A stretch of DNA of 64,000 bases from Pelagicoccus mobilis (GTDB lineage: Bacteria; Verrucomicrobiota; Verrucomicrobiia; Opitutales; Opitutaceae), in contig NZ_JAENIL010000031.1 of the NCBI RefSeq assembly GCF_016595505.1, positions 32,137 through 96,136 of the forward strand, given 5' to 3'. Positions within the stretch are counted from its first letter, which is position 1. Each line of letters starts with the position of its first letter. The translations under genes and the position numbers were made by a program. Positions 1 to 9,400 of the stretch are shown one piece after another. Under the pieces are notes generated by a model. That model made no database searches. It was not told the DNA's origin and worked only from the letters and a program-made list of their open reading frames with translations.

Positions 1-345
1 CCACCCCGTGTAGCGCGCTTCGTAAAACTCCATCTGCGTCTTGAATCGGGCTCGTCGCCACAGGCGCTCGAAGAAGACGCCTTGGATACAGGCCTTCATG
101 GCGAATCCCCACATCTGCATCAGGCCCATCACCCCGTCCTGGCGCACCTTGCGCGAGTCCTGCAGCATACTGCTGGTGTTCAAGCCTACCGCCACGTCCG
201 ATACCCCGACTAGCCACCACGGCATCTTTCGCCCCGCCACCAGATACTCGGAGGTATCCGAGCTCGACTTGCGAGAAAGCCCAATTCCAACAAAAACCAA
301 GCCAATCAGAACAAGGCCAACGATGAGGTAATCAATCCAATGCAC
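1..345 (-). CDS. Sodium:solute symporter (SSS family), N-terminal part, cut by the window edge
   Basis: Reading leftward from a GTG at 343-345, the frame stays open to the window edge (115 codons). It begins VHWIDYLIVGLVLIGLVFVG, a first membrane helix, followed by the SSS signature order: SRKSSSDTSEYLVAGRKMPWW, then GVSDVAVGLNTSSM and a KVRQDGVMGLMQMWG segment. The family couples Na+ to uptake of sugars or other small solutes at the inner membrane; in Opitutia it is commonly found in glycan loci. An in-frame TAG lies seven codons upstream, so GTG is the only sensible start. An operator-like TTACCCCGTAAA site lies 78-89 bases upstream, which places it in the same proposed regulon as the adjacent rhamnosidase. 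Substrate cannot be told from this fragment. Confidence 0.85.
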   Translation of the reverse strand, partial: MHWIDYLIVGLVLIGLVFVGIGLSRKSSSDTSEYLVAGRKMPWWLVGVSDVAVGLNTSSMLQDSRKVRQDGVMGLMQMWGFAMKACIQGVFFERLWRRARFKTQMEFYEARYTGW

Positions 346-422
346 GGTATCAAAACGTAAACTCTAGCGGGAAACCTCCAAGAGAGCCCATCATCGATGA
401 GATCAACAAACCCAGCACATAT

Positions 423-434
423 TTACCCCGTAAA
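423..434 (+). promoter_or_regulatory. Operator-like site TTACCCCGTAAA upstream of the symporter
   Basis: TTACCCCGTAAA lies in the 121-base gap between the rhamnosidase stop and the symporter start, about 80 bases before the symporter. It carries the exact CCCGTAAA octamer shared by other gaps in this window. Flanks read AT and ACGCG. Confidence 0.55.
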
Positions 435-466
435 ACGCGTTCCGCCCCAAACTCGAAATCGACTCC

Positions 467-2932
467 TCAAACATCGAAGCACAATTCGGAGTAGCCACTG
501 AATAGCTCCCGCCGCTCACCCGCCACTTCACAGCTCCCGCTTAGCTCCTCTGGCAATCGAATCCTCACCAGTAAGGACGGCCCTTGCCTCTCTGCCTGCA
601 CTTCGATGAGCCCCAAGGGGTGCCTGAACTGCCCGCTCACCGATTCTAGCTCGCCCAACAAAGGGGCGATGCTGACGGAAGAGAAGCCGAAACCTGACGG
701 GCGAACCCCAAGCACCGACGCCATAAGATGGTAGCTCGGATGGGCGTTCCAAGCATGGCAATCCGAGCGACCTTCGACTTCGCTCTCCGGAAAGGTGTGT
801 AGCCCCGCCTCGATAAACGCCTTCCATTCGCCGATGCGAGCCACCAAATGCTCTCCCATGCCCCGCTTCCGAAAGGCCTCTAAAACATAATGCGAAAAGT
901 ATCCACTCGCTCGCTTCAGCGAATTGCCAGACGCCAAGGCTTGCCCAATCGCTTCATGCATCTCGCCCGAAAGATGACGCGAGAGAGCGGCAAGCGCTTG
1001 GGAATGCTCCGCAAAATAGCTTCGCTCCACATCCTCCGCGAACGCCGCTCGGCTTTCGCACCACAAGCGTCGCTGCACCGCCTCCACCAGCGCACGCCCA
1101 CATCGACTCGCACGTTGGGCCAATTCTCGCTCCCCCAGCCAAGTGCAAACATCCTCGAGGGCCTCAAGGGCCGATACGACCTTCCACTGCACCGTTCCAC
1201 TCACTTCGCCCGGAAGTTGAAACGAGCTCCCCTCCCCAAAGTCGCCCGTATCGACAAAATTCCACCCCTCCAGATTGGCTACCAACCCATCCTCTCGCCG
1301 AGCCAGAAGGAACCGCTCGACGATCAGCCAAGCCATAGGCAGCTGGGCCCGAAGGAACTCAGGTTCCCCCCGCCAGAGAGCGAAGTCGCGTAAGCTGTCG
1401 ACCCACCCCAGCGCGAACGGCGGAATGAGCTGCAAGCTGCTTGCCGGGAAAGAGGACGATGGAAGGGAAGCTGCGCCCAAGACGCTGTGATTGAAAATCG
1501 AAATCGCCTTTTTCGGCAGCTCACAATCTTGAGTAGCAGCGTAAGTCACCAGAAACTGGATACGTGCATCCTCCCAATATTGGAGCCGCTCCCAGAAAGG
1601 ACAATCCATGTATGCATCGTGCGAACAATTCTCGAGCGTACGAAATCCGACCTTCCAAATCGACTCCAAAACCCGGTCGCTACACTCAAACGCGGCCGTT
1701 CTCTCGAAGGGGTAGCCCGTCTCGAATATCTCAAGGCCATCGATCTCCAAAGCCTCGTCTGCCGTCTCAAGCATAATCCGTATCCAACACCCAGATACCC
1801 AGTCTAAAGGCTCGAGCACCGAATCAGATTCACCTTCTACGATAAACTCGTCTTCCAGCCCCACAAAATAATGGCCTTCGACCTGGATTCGATCCGGTGC
1901 CGCCACATAGGCCAAGGGATCGACCGACAAGCCTTCCGCCCATCCGACCGAGACGCGCGCCCCACGCCCTCCCTGCACTTTCAAACGATAGCGAGCGCAG
2001 ACATAGTCTTCCAATCGTAGCAAGAGAGCGATCCGCGACGCCGCCGGCAAAACCACCGGACGATCCCCTTTGCGTCCCCCAAGCGACGCCTCCCACCTCG
2101 CCTCTTCATCGGGCGACAGACAACCGCTACCAATCTTTGCCCCATGCTCGTATTCAGACGAAGCGTACACGAGACGACAGTGTTGAAATCGTTTTTCTTT
2201 CATCGCCGGCAAACGAGCCGGCGTCAGCAATCGCTTCTGGTGGTCAGCATACTGAACGAAACGGCTAAGCCCAAACCGCCCGGCGGCCACGGGTTCCCAT
2301 TCAGGACAATCCGCCGAAAGTTCCTCACTCCAGCTCCCACCTCGATAACGCAACCTCCCCCCCGAAAGGCACATGCGCCCCAGCTGTGCGGACGAATCGA
2401 GAAACTCCACTCCCTCAACGCGGTGCCCCTGCCAATCCGCGATCCCGGTGCTCACCAAGTCGATGAACTCCGGATCCGGCGACGCCAGAAGAAAGGCAGG
2501 CTCTACGCTAATCCGTCGTTTCGGCGAAAACTCCCCCAACCACCAGCAAATCGCGCCTAGCACGTATTCCCCCGGCTCGAACTCCACGTCATACCCGTCG
2601 TAAAACCATTCGCTGAGGCACCCGACCTCGCTGCCCTCGCCCACTCGCACCCCGTTGATGTAAAACCAATAGCCCTGATCCGCCGTTATCAGTAGTCTAA
2701 ACTTGGATGCCTCCTCCACTCGCAAGACAAGCCGGTAGGCCTGCACCCCGGGAGTCGATTCCACGCTTCCTCCACTTGGCGAAACGAAGCGAGCGGGCCA
2801 ACTATACAACTGCGACCAGGGGCGCTCCGGAGCAGTCTTCCTCGCCAAATCAGCGAAAGGATCAGTCGTGACACGCACACGCTTCACTTCGAATTTCGCC
2901 GACTTCTGCAACAACCCCTCAAACTCGCTCAT
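467..2932 (-). CDS. GH78-type alpha-L-rhamnosidase-like protein, cytoplasmic
   Basis: 821 residues without a signal peptide. It would remove terminal alpha-L-rhamnose (or a similar sugar) from oligosaccharides already imported. The N-terminal half is beta-rich, with the WFYINGVRVGEG lectin-like motif common before GH78 barrels. The (alpha/alpha)6 barrel contains DAYMDCPFWERLQYWEDAR. In this motif D, E and D sit at +0, +5 and +12, the spacing I recall for catalytic and binding acids D567, E572 and D579 of Bacillus RhaB. Near the end, EGRSDCHAWNAHPSYHL matches the C-terminal conserved histidine region. A distant paralogue (778 residues) lies at 24490-26826. It is divergent from the LacI gene, and the 229-base gap holds two operator-like sites. 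The rhamnose specificity is inferred from family. Confidence 0.85.
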   Translation of the reverse strand: MSEFEGLLQKSAKFEVKRVRVTTDPFADLARKTAPERPWSQLYSWPARFVSPSGGSVESTPGVQAYRLVLRVEEASKFRLLITADQGYWFYINGVRVGEGSEVGCLSEWFYDGYDVEFEPGEYVLGAICWWLGEFSPKRRISVEPAFLLASPDPEFIDLVSTGIADWQGHRVEGVEFLDSSAQLGRMCLSGGRLRYRGGSWSEELSADCPEWEPVAAGRFGLSRFVQYADHQKRLLTPARLPAMKEKRFQHCRLVYASSEYEHGAKIGSGCLSPDEEARWEASLGGRKGDRPVVLPAASRIALLLRLEDYVCARYRLKVQGGRGARVSVGWAEGLSVDPLAYVAAPDRIQVEGHYFVGLEDEFIVEGESDSVLEPLDWVSGCWIRIMLETADEALEIDGLEIFETGYPFERTAAFECSDRVLESIWKVGFRTLENCSHDAYMDCPFWERLQYWEDARIQFLVTYAATQDCELPKKAISIFNHSVLGAASLPSSSFPASSLQLIPPFALGWVDSLRDFALWRGEPEFLRAQLPMAWLIVERFLLARREDGLVANLEGWNFVDTGDFGEGSSFQLPGEVSGTVQWKVVSALEALEDVCTWLGERELAQRASRCGRALVEAVQRRLWCESRAAFAEDVERSYFAEHSQALAALSRHLSGEMHEAIGQALASGNSLKRASGYFSHYVLEAFRKRGMGEHLVARIGEWKAFIEAGLHTFPESEVEGRSDCHAWNAHPSYHLMASVLGVRPSGFGFSSVSIAPLLGELESVSGQFRHPLGLIEVQAERQGPSLLVRIRLPEELSGSCEVAGERRELFSGYSELCFDV

Positions 2933-2991
2933 AAACTATAAATCCCCAGCGTTATGGCACTTCCGAGGCCCGAAACAACCTGCTCAGCCAC

Positions 2992-3003
2992 TTTTCGCGT
3001 AAA
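2992..3003 (+). promoter_or_regulatory. Operator-like site TTTTCGCGTAAA, rhamnosidase/LacI divergent gap
   Basis: TTTTCGCGTAAA is the copy in the window closest to the ideal palindrome TTTACGCGTAAA, with the central CG pairs typical of LacI-family operators. It lies about 60 bases before the rhamnosidase start. Confidence 0.55.
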
Positions 3004-3063
3004 ACGCAGCCACTCACCTGCCCCGTCTCCACCCTTGCAATCCGAATAAAATCGACCCATTAC

Positions 3064-3075
3064 TTTACGGGATAA
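3064..3075 (-). promoter_or_regulatory. Operator-like site TTATCCCGTAAA (minus strand), before the LacI gene
   Basis: TTTACGGGATAA on the plus strand is the exact consensus on the minus strand. It lies about 86 bases before the LacI start and 61 bases from the 2992-3003 site, an arrangement that fits autoregulation and control of both divergent genes. Confidence 0.6.
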
Positions 3076-3161
3076 GTTAGCAGTGCTTTGAATTTAGTTC
3101 CCTCAAAAGGGATACTTCGCACCGTACCCCACTTCGCCTAATCAAACTACCCCCGTGCCCT

Positions 3162-4313
3162 ATGGAAACACCGTCACTACCTGACGCGGATTCATCGATT
3201 CCGCCCTCCCCGCCTCCTGCCAAACGCGTCTCCATGCGCGTCATCGCCGAGGAGCTTGGGGTCACGAAAACCACCGTCTCCTTGGCCCTCCGAAACCACA
3301 AAAGCATCTCGGAAGCGACGCGTGATCGCGTCCTGAAGCTGGCCAAGGACCTCAACTATCGCCCTGACCCCGCCATCTCGGCTATCGCGGCCCAACGCTG
3401 GAGCTGCAAGTCGCCGGAACGGCACCGCGTGATTGCATTTCTCTGCCACCACCACCCAATAAGCAAGTCCCAGCAGGCGGAGTACCTGCCTGCAGCGCGA
3501 AAACGAGCCGAGGAGTACGGCTACAAGCTCGAACCCTTCTACGTCGACGAATACCCGACTCCCGAGTCAATCACCCGCGTCCTCTATAACCGCGGCATTC
3601 GCGGCCTCCTCGTTCCGGCCATCCACAATCCGGAGTCGAAACGCGCGATCGAGCTGGACTGGTCCAAATTCACCGCCGTCTGTTGCGGCGTCGGACGCAT
3701 CCGCCCCCCTCTTCACACCGCGACAAACGATATCTTTTCGGCAACACGTCTCGTCTGGGAGACGGTCGCTCAAGCAGGTTTCAAGCGAATCGGAGCCGCC
3801 CTGTTTTGCCACGACCCGATCGCCGACGACGACTGGGAACGCATCGGAGCCTCCAGCGCCTCCGTTAAACTACTCGGGCTAACCGAATCGCAAAACATCC
3901 CAATCCACACGGGCGAGGTCTTCGACGAGGACTCCCTCATGAGCTGGTACAACAAGTACAAGCCAGAGGTGGTAATCGGCTTCAACCACTCGACCGGCGA
4001 AACCTTGGAGCGTTGCGGCTTGCGGATTCCCGAAGACGTCGAGTTCGTTTCGCTCATCTCCCCTCAGGATTCGAAATGGTCCGGCCTCAAGCGCCACGTG
4101 GACGATGTCGCCAGCGCCTCGGTAGACATTCTCAACAACGAGCTGCGGGAAAACCAATGGGGCATCCCCAGCGTACCGCACGTCACGCTCATCCAGCCCG
4201 ACTGGAATCTGGGCTCCACTTTCCGGGGCACTCCTCCGATGGGAGCGAGCTGCCGCAAGCCCATCAAAAACGTGACCGGGATCTCCATCGCCACAACCGC
4301 CGTTTCAGCCTAA
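3162..4313 (+). CDS. LacI-family transcriptional regulator
   Basis: 383 residues. Residues about 25-75 form the LacI helix-turn-helix and hinge: MRVIAEELGVTKTTVSLALR, then SISEATRDRVLKLAKDLNYRPDPAISAIA. The rest is a periplasmic-binding-protein-like effector domain. The N-terminus has about 20 residues of proline-rich extension before the HTH, so the second Met (residue 25) is a possible alternative start. LacI proteins bind palindromes with a central CpG and usually sense a sugar or sugar catabolite. Two matching sites lie in its own promoter gap, and further copies lie before most operons in the window, so I infer this is the local glycan regulator. Effector unknown. Confidence 0.9.
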   Translation: METPSLPDADSSIPPSPPPAKRVSMRVIAEELGVTKTTVSLALRNHKSISEATRDRVLKLAKDLNYRPDPAISAIAAQRWSCKSPERHRVIAFLCHHHPISKSQQAEYLPAARKRAEEYGYKLEPFYVDEYPTPESITRVLYNRGIRGLLVPAIHNPESKRAIELDWSKFTAVCCGVGRIRPPLHTATNDIFSATRLVWETVAQAGFKRIGAALFCHDPIADDDWERIGASSASVKLLGLTESQNIPIHTGEVFDEDSLMSWYNKYKPEVVIGFNHSTGETLERCGLRIPEDVEFVSLISPQDSKWSGLKRHVDDVASASVDILNNELRENQWGIPSVPHVTLIQPDWNLGSTFRGTPPMGASCRKPIKNVTGISIATTAVSA

Positions 4314-4611
4314 ATTCAAGGGTCATCCGCAAATTGAGTGGATACGCATCTTACTGATGGTGGAACGACTTCTCCAAAGGCGTTTGTATCCGCAGATCAA
4401 CCCGAAATAGTCGTCTTCGGAGAAGCCGACCCACCTGAAAATGCAATTTCAGGTGTCAAAATTGCCAGCTTCCACCATCTTGGGGATGAACCAAATTCAA
4501 GGGCTCGGCGGCTGCAATTCGAGCAACGAGCAACGCTTACTAAACGTGATGAGTAGCCAAGGCGATAGGTAAGGATTTCAAACTCAGCTACGTCATTGAA
4601 TTCAAAATTCA
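4314..4611. other. 298-base gap with two inverted repeats
   Basis: No convincing gene. It holds two AT-rich inverted repeats (4432-4455 and 4591-4617, listed separately). The phrase AAATTCAAGGG occurs near both ends (after the LacI stop and around 4493). No copy of the CCCGTAAA motif is present, unlike most gaps nearby. Confidence 0.6.
4432..4455. repeat. Inverted repeat CACCTGAAA-n6-TTTCAGGTG
   Basis: Perfect 9-base arms around ATGCAA, about 120 bases past the LacI stop and 157 before the beta-helix start. There is no T-tract, so an operator for another regulator is as likely as a hairpin. Confidence 0.6.
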
Positions 4612-4617
4612 ATGACG
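4591..4617. repeat. Perfect 12-base inverted repeat over the candidate start codon
   Basis: CGTCATTGAATT, spacer CAA, AATTCAATGACG. The right arm contains the ATG at 4612. Either the real start is the next Met (4621), leaving this as an operator or leader hairpin, or translation starts inside a stable stem. Confidence 0.75.
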
Positions 4618-6300
4618 CCTATGCTATCCCTTAGAATCCCCCTCATCGCCAGCTGCCTAACCGCCCTGGCCGCCACCCAAACCTTCACCCACGCTGCCGT
4701 AGAGCTCGACGCCAATGGCTGGACGGTCATTACCCCGAGCCACGACTCACGCATTGTCTACGTCAGCAGCTCCGAAGGCGACAACGCCAACGACGGGCTT
4801 TCACCCAGCACCCCAAAGAAAACGATCGCATCCGGAGACAGCCTGATCCGCGATGGCTACCCCGATCACCTGCTTCTTAAGCGCGGAGACACGTTCACTC
4901 CCACCGCCGCCACCGCCCTTGGACGCTGGAAAAACGGCCGCGGACCGGACGAGCCCATCGTATGCTCCTACTACGGAGACGAGGGGCCACGCCCCATCAT
5001 CAAAATCAAAGACAGGTTCATCAATCACGACGGACACCCCCGCCACTTTCAGGCATTCATCGGGCTGGATATCTACAAATCGAACAGCGACCCCGACTCT
5101 CCGGACTTCGACAACTCCTCCTGTGTCGAAACCCTGCGCTTCATTGGCAGCGGAGCCTACATCCGCCTGGAAGACTGCCGCGTCCGATTCGGCATGGTCA
5201 CTATCCAGAGCTACGCAGGCGTCTACGCCTACCCGGAAGTGCGCCGCAACATCATTACCGACGCTTGGGCCAACGGATCCTACTACAGCCACAGCGCGGA
5301 AGGGCGTATTCAGGGCATATACATTTCAGGCGTAGACTCCGGGTACCTTCTCGAAGAAAACTTCATCGACCATTGCGGATGGAGCGCAACCGTGATGGGA
5401 GCCGGAGCCAACAAGTACAATCACAACGTCTACATCCAATACGACAATGTCGAAGGCGGCATTATCCGAGGCAACATCATCTCCCGCGGCGCCGCCCACG
5501 GCATCCAAGCCCGCTCGGGAGGCCATATCGACCGCAACCTTTTCATCCTTAACGCTGTCTCCCTCAACGTAGGCGGACACAAGGTCGCGACCAAGCCCGC
5601 CGTCCTCAGCTACGACAATCGGGCGAAAGAAAACGTCGTCCTGACCGGTCGCTTAATGGATCCCAACAACTCGCAGGAACCGCGATCCGCCGCAGTCTGG
5701 GGTATCGACGCGAATGTTCTCCTACCGGGAACCGACGTCCACGACAACATCATCGCCAACCGACAAGACGACGGTGTAAACACCGCCTTCCTCGGGAATG
5801 GCAACCTGTCCAACAACGTCACCTACAATTGGGACAAGGACACCGATACTTTCGACCCTAGCTGGCCACATCCAGGCCATCACGCCGGACACTACTTCGC
5901 TTCCATCGGAGGCGGCAGCAACCGCACCCTTGACTACCTCGAATGGCTGAGAGAGCGCCCGCTTCGATCCCTCCCGTGGGAGATGACCGCGTATTCCGCA
6001 ATCAACTACATCCGCGAAGGCTTCAACAAAGCGCCCGTCGACGGTTACTTCGAATACGGCGAAGCAGTCGAACCAGTCGACCCCGAAAAGCCGGAAATCA
6101 CTTTCGACTTCAATCATCAAGACTCCCCCCCCACACTCAGCATCCTTTGGCAATCGCAAGCAAACGTGCAATACGACCTGCAAAAGGCCGAGGATCTCTC
6201 TGCTTGGGACACGGTATCCACAAAACAAGGAAACGGAGATGAAATGAGCTTCGAGCAACTCAACCTCGCTACCTTCTATCGCCTCAAAGCCTACCCGTAG
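4612..6300 (+). CDS. Secreted right-handed beta-helix protein (pectate-lyase-like fold)
   Basis: 562 residues from 4612, or 559 from the Met at 4621, which I slightly favour because the first ATG sits in a perfect inverted repeat. A signal peptide (LSLRIPLIASCLTALAATQT) is followed by the phrase IVYVSSSEGDNANDGLS typical of beta-helix carbohydrate enzymes. Repeated N-x-I/V rungs follow (RRNIITDAW, EENFIDHCGW, RGNIISRGAAHGIQARSGG, DRNLFILNA, HDNIIANR). The last 60 residues resemble a small beta-sandwich linked through EAVEPVDPEKPE. Such proteins are usually polysaccharide lyases or glycosidases of pectic or algal uronans; I see no family-specific catalytic motif, so activity is open. It follows the LacI gene and precedes the haloperoxidase fusion. 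Confidence 0.75.
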   Translation: MTPMLSLRIPLIASCLTALAATQTFTHAAVELDANGWTVITPSHDSRIVYVSSSEGDNANDGLSPSTPKKTIASGDSLIRDGYPDHLLLKRGDTFTPTAATALGRWKNGRGPDEPIVCSYYGDEGPRPIIKIKDRFINHDGHPRHFQAFIGLDIYKSNSDPDSPDFDNSSCVETLRFIGSGAYIRLEDCRVRFGMVTIQSYAGVYAYPEVRRNIITDAWANGSYYSHSAEGRIQGIYISGVDSGYLLEENFIDHCGWSATVMGAGANKYNHNVYIQYDNVEGGIIRGNIISRGAAHGIQARSGGHIDRNLFILNAVSLNVGGHKVATKPAVLSYDNRAKENVVLTGRLMDPNNSQEPRSAAVWGIDANVLLPGTDVHDNIIANRQDDGVNTAFLGNGNLSNNVTYNWDKDTDTFDPSWPHPGHHAGHYFASIGGGSNRTLDYLEWLRERPLRSLPWEMTAYSAINYIREGFNKAPVDGYFEYGEAVEPVDPEKPEITFDFNHQDSPPTLSILWQSQANVQYDLQKAEDLSAWDTVSTKQGNGDEMSFEQLNLATFYRLKAYP

Positions 6301-6308
6301 ACGACAGC

Positions 6309-6338
6309 GCGTTCGAACGGCTACTCCGGGCCGAACGC
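6309..6338 (+). terminator. Possible terminator after the beta-helix gene
   Basis: GCGTTCG and CGAACGC (7 bp) enclose a 16-base loop directly after the stop, followed by TCCATTTATCT. The poor T-tract makes this a weak call. Confidence 0.35.
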
Positions 6339-6399
6339 TCCATTTATCTGGTTAACTACGCACCCTTTATCACAGCAATCACGATCAAATCGCCCGACC

Positions 6400-6411
6400 T
6401 TTACCCGTAAA
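6400..6411 (+). promoter_or_regulatory. Operator-like site TTTACCCGTAAA before the haloperoxidase operon
   Basis: TTTACCCGTAAA, flanked by GACC and ACGACC, lies 74 bases before the ATG at 6486. A half-copy TTATCCC follows at 6418-6424. Confidence 0.55.
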
Positions 6412-6485
6412 ACGACCTTATCCCTTGAAGGCGTTTTCTCCCCCAGTTTCAAACGGGCTACGACGCAAACCGAAAGCAGTCCCGT

Positions 6486-9400
6486 ATGACCCCCAATTTC
6501 AACAAATACCTCTTCCTCTTTCTCCTCAGTTCCGCGCCGCTCGCGGCAGAATTCCAGGATGTCAGCCAAAGCGCTGGGCTACTCAATGTTCAGGCCCAAA
6601 TCGAGGATGACATAGACAACCATGGAGGCTCCGCCGCAGTCGATGTCGACGGCGACGGCTTCACCGACATACTGCTCGCCAAGTACCAATCCCCTCCATT
6701 GCTCTACATGAACAATGGCGACGGCACCTTCACCAACGAAGCGACGGAACGTGGACTGGCCGAGGCGATCGACGCTGCTGCTTTCGGAGCTGGCGACCTC
6801 GACAATGACGGGGATCCCGACCTGCTAATCGTCCCCTACCAATCGAATCGTTTCTACCTCTATCTCAACGACGGTTCGGGGAACTTTACCGAAGCGGCGA
6901 TAGAGCGCGGCGCTGACGCCACCGTAAAACAAATCCCTCACGACGGATATAGCGTAGGCCTCGTCGACTACAATCGGGACGGTTACCTCGATATCTACGT
7001 CAGTCAATGGGGGATCGAAGCCACCTTCGAAGCGCACAAGCACTCCGTCCTCCTGCGCAATCGAGGAAAAGAAGCGCCCGGGCATTTCGAAAACGTAACC
7101 CGCTCCGCTGGCCTCGACCCCGCCGATTTCGGGAACTCTCAATGGAACTTCTCTTCCGGATGGGCAGACTTCGACGAGGACGGTTGGCCGGATCTCGCGC
7201 TTGTGGCAGACTTTGTGAGAAGCAAGTTGTTCTGGAACAACGGAAATGGAACATTCGTCGAAACCACCCAAGCCTCAGGCGTCGGATTGGATAAAAGCGG
7301 GATGGGGGTCGCCATTGCCGATTACGATGCCGACGGTTTGCTCGATTTCTATGTCACCGCAATTTTCGACCAGCTTCATTGCGAGACGGACGACGCTTGT
7401 TCCGGCAGTAAACTGTACCGCAACATCGGCAATCGCCAATTCGAGGAAGTTTCGGAGGCCATGGCGGTCGATCGTCCCGGCTGGGGTTGGGGCGTCTCCT
7501 TCTTCGAATACGATAATGACGGGGATTTCGATCTCATCGTAACCAATGGAATGCCCGTTCCCGACAACCCCCAGGCAAATCCCGCCTCGGCTGACGACCC
7601 AACCACCCTCTTCGTCAATCCGGGCGACGGCACCGCTTTCCTCGACCAGACCAACGGATCCGGAATCGACGATATCGGATACGGACGCGGCATTCTCGTC
7701 ATAGACTACGACAACGACGGAGACGAGGACCTCATCGTAGTCAACGCCTTCAGCAACCCCATCGTCTATCGCAGTGACGCAAGCGAAAACGGGAACGACT
7801 GGATACGATTCAGCTTCGAAGGAATCGCATCCAATCGCGACGGCATCGGGGCTCTCGTCCGCGTGACTGACGGGGCGAAAACACAAACACTCGTCTTCAA
7901 TCCGACGAATGCCTTCATCGGGCAGCGTGAAGCCTTTCTACACTTCGGACTAGGTGCAAGCGACGGCACGATCGACACCGTAGAAATTCTCTGGCCCTCA
8001 GGTATCGAGCAGACGCTTTCGAATGTAAGTGCAAATCAATTACACCATATCGTCGAGCCCACCGATTCCGAACATCCCCCCTACTTCTCCTTCCACCCCG
8101 AAGTAGAGGGACTATTGGGAATCGGAGACTCTATCCACCTCAGGGTCGAAGCTCACGCATTCCCCCAGCCTACGATCCAATGGTTCAAAGATGGCGTTGA
8201 AATCGTCGGAGCAACAAGTCCAACGCTTCATATCAAGAGCCTAGCCAACTTCGATGAAGGCAGCTACTACGCCGTCGCTACTTCCGGCGAAACCACCATT
8301 CAAAGCGAAGCTGTAGACATCGCTCTCGACTACGATATCGATGAACACTCCGTCGCTCACTGGTGGAACGAGTTCATGCTCGAAGCGATTAGACGAGATT
8401 TTCCCGATCCAACCAAGCACGGCCGAAATCTCTACCACGTATCCGCCGCCATGTGGGACGCCTTCTGGCCTTATGAGCAAGAGCAATGGAGCAATGCCGC
8501 CGCCGTCTTCCACCAGGAAAACATATCCCCCTCCGATTGGGGCGAAGACCGTCTCGCCACTCAAGAAGAGGCGATCAGCCATGCCGCCTACACAGTACTG
8601 AACGCTCGCTATCAAAATAGTCCCGGTGCGGAGTCCTCTCTCTTCGGCTTTCGCTGGCTCATGCAGCAACTTGGTTACGATCCGGACGATACCTCTGTCG
8701 AAGGCAACAGTCCCGCTGCAGTCGGCAATCGCATCGGAAACGCCGTCCTAGAGATCAACTACCATGACGGATCCAACGAACTCAACGACTACGCCGACAC
8801 AAGCGGCTACGAAGCAGTAAATGATCCCATGCCAGTTGAGCTTTCCGGAACCGAAGTGGTGGATATCAATCGCTGGCAACCCCTCCTCTTTCAGAACGCC
8901 GTATCCCAAAACGGGATACCAATAGGAGAACTCACCCAAACATTCCTAGGCGTCAATTGGAGGGAGGTGGATACCTTCGCACTCCAAAAGCCGACCTCTA
9001 GCACAATTGCCTTCGACCCCGGACCGCCCCCTCAATATCCCGATCAAAGGCAGGCCTTCATCGATTCAACTGTCGAAGTAATCCGCTTCTCCTCGTATCT
9101 AGATCCTCAGGACGGCGAGATGATCGACATATCACCCGGAGCGAGACTTAACAACCCGCTCGGAACCAACGACGGTACGGGTCGCCCTACTAATCCTTTC
9201 AACGGCCTAGCGTACCAGCCTAATCTCGTTAAACGCGCCGACTACGGTCGCATCCTGGCTGAATTCTGGGCAGACGGTCCTGCATCCGAAACCCCTCCGG
9301 GACATTGGAACACCCTCCACAACGAGATCACCCAAAGCCCCTTTTTCGAGCGCAAGTTCATGGGCCGAGGCGAGGAACTCTCAAAACTCGAATGGGATGT

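Noticed and set aside
41..331. A 96-residue plus-strand frame at the left edge
   Set aside because: It is antisense to the symporter start, whose protein has clear family motifs; the plus frame is Arg/Pro-rich nonsense.
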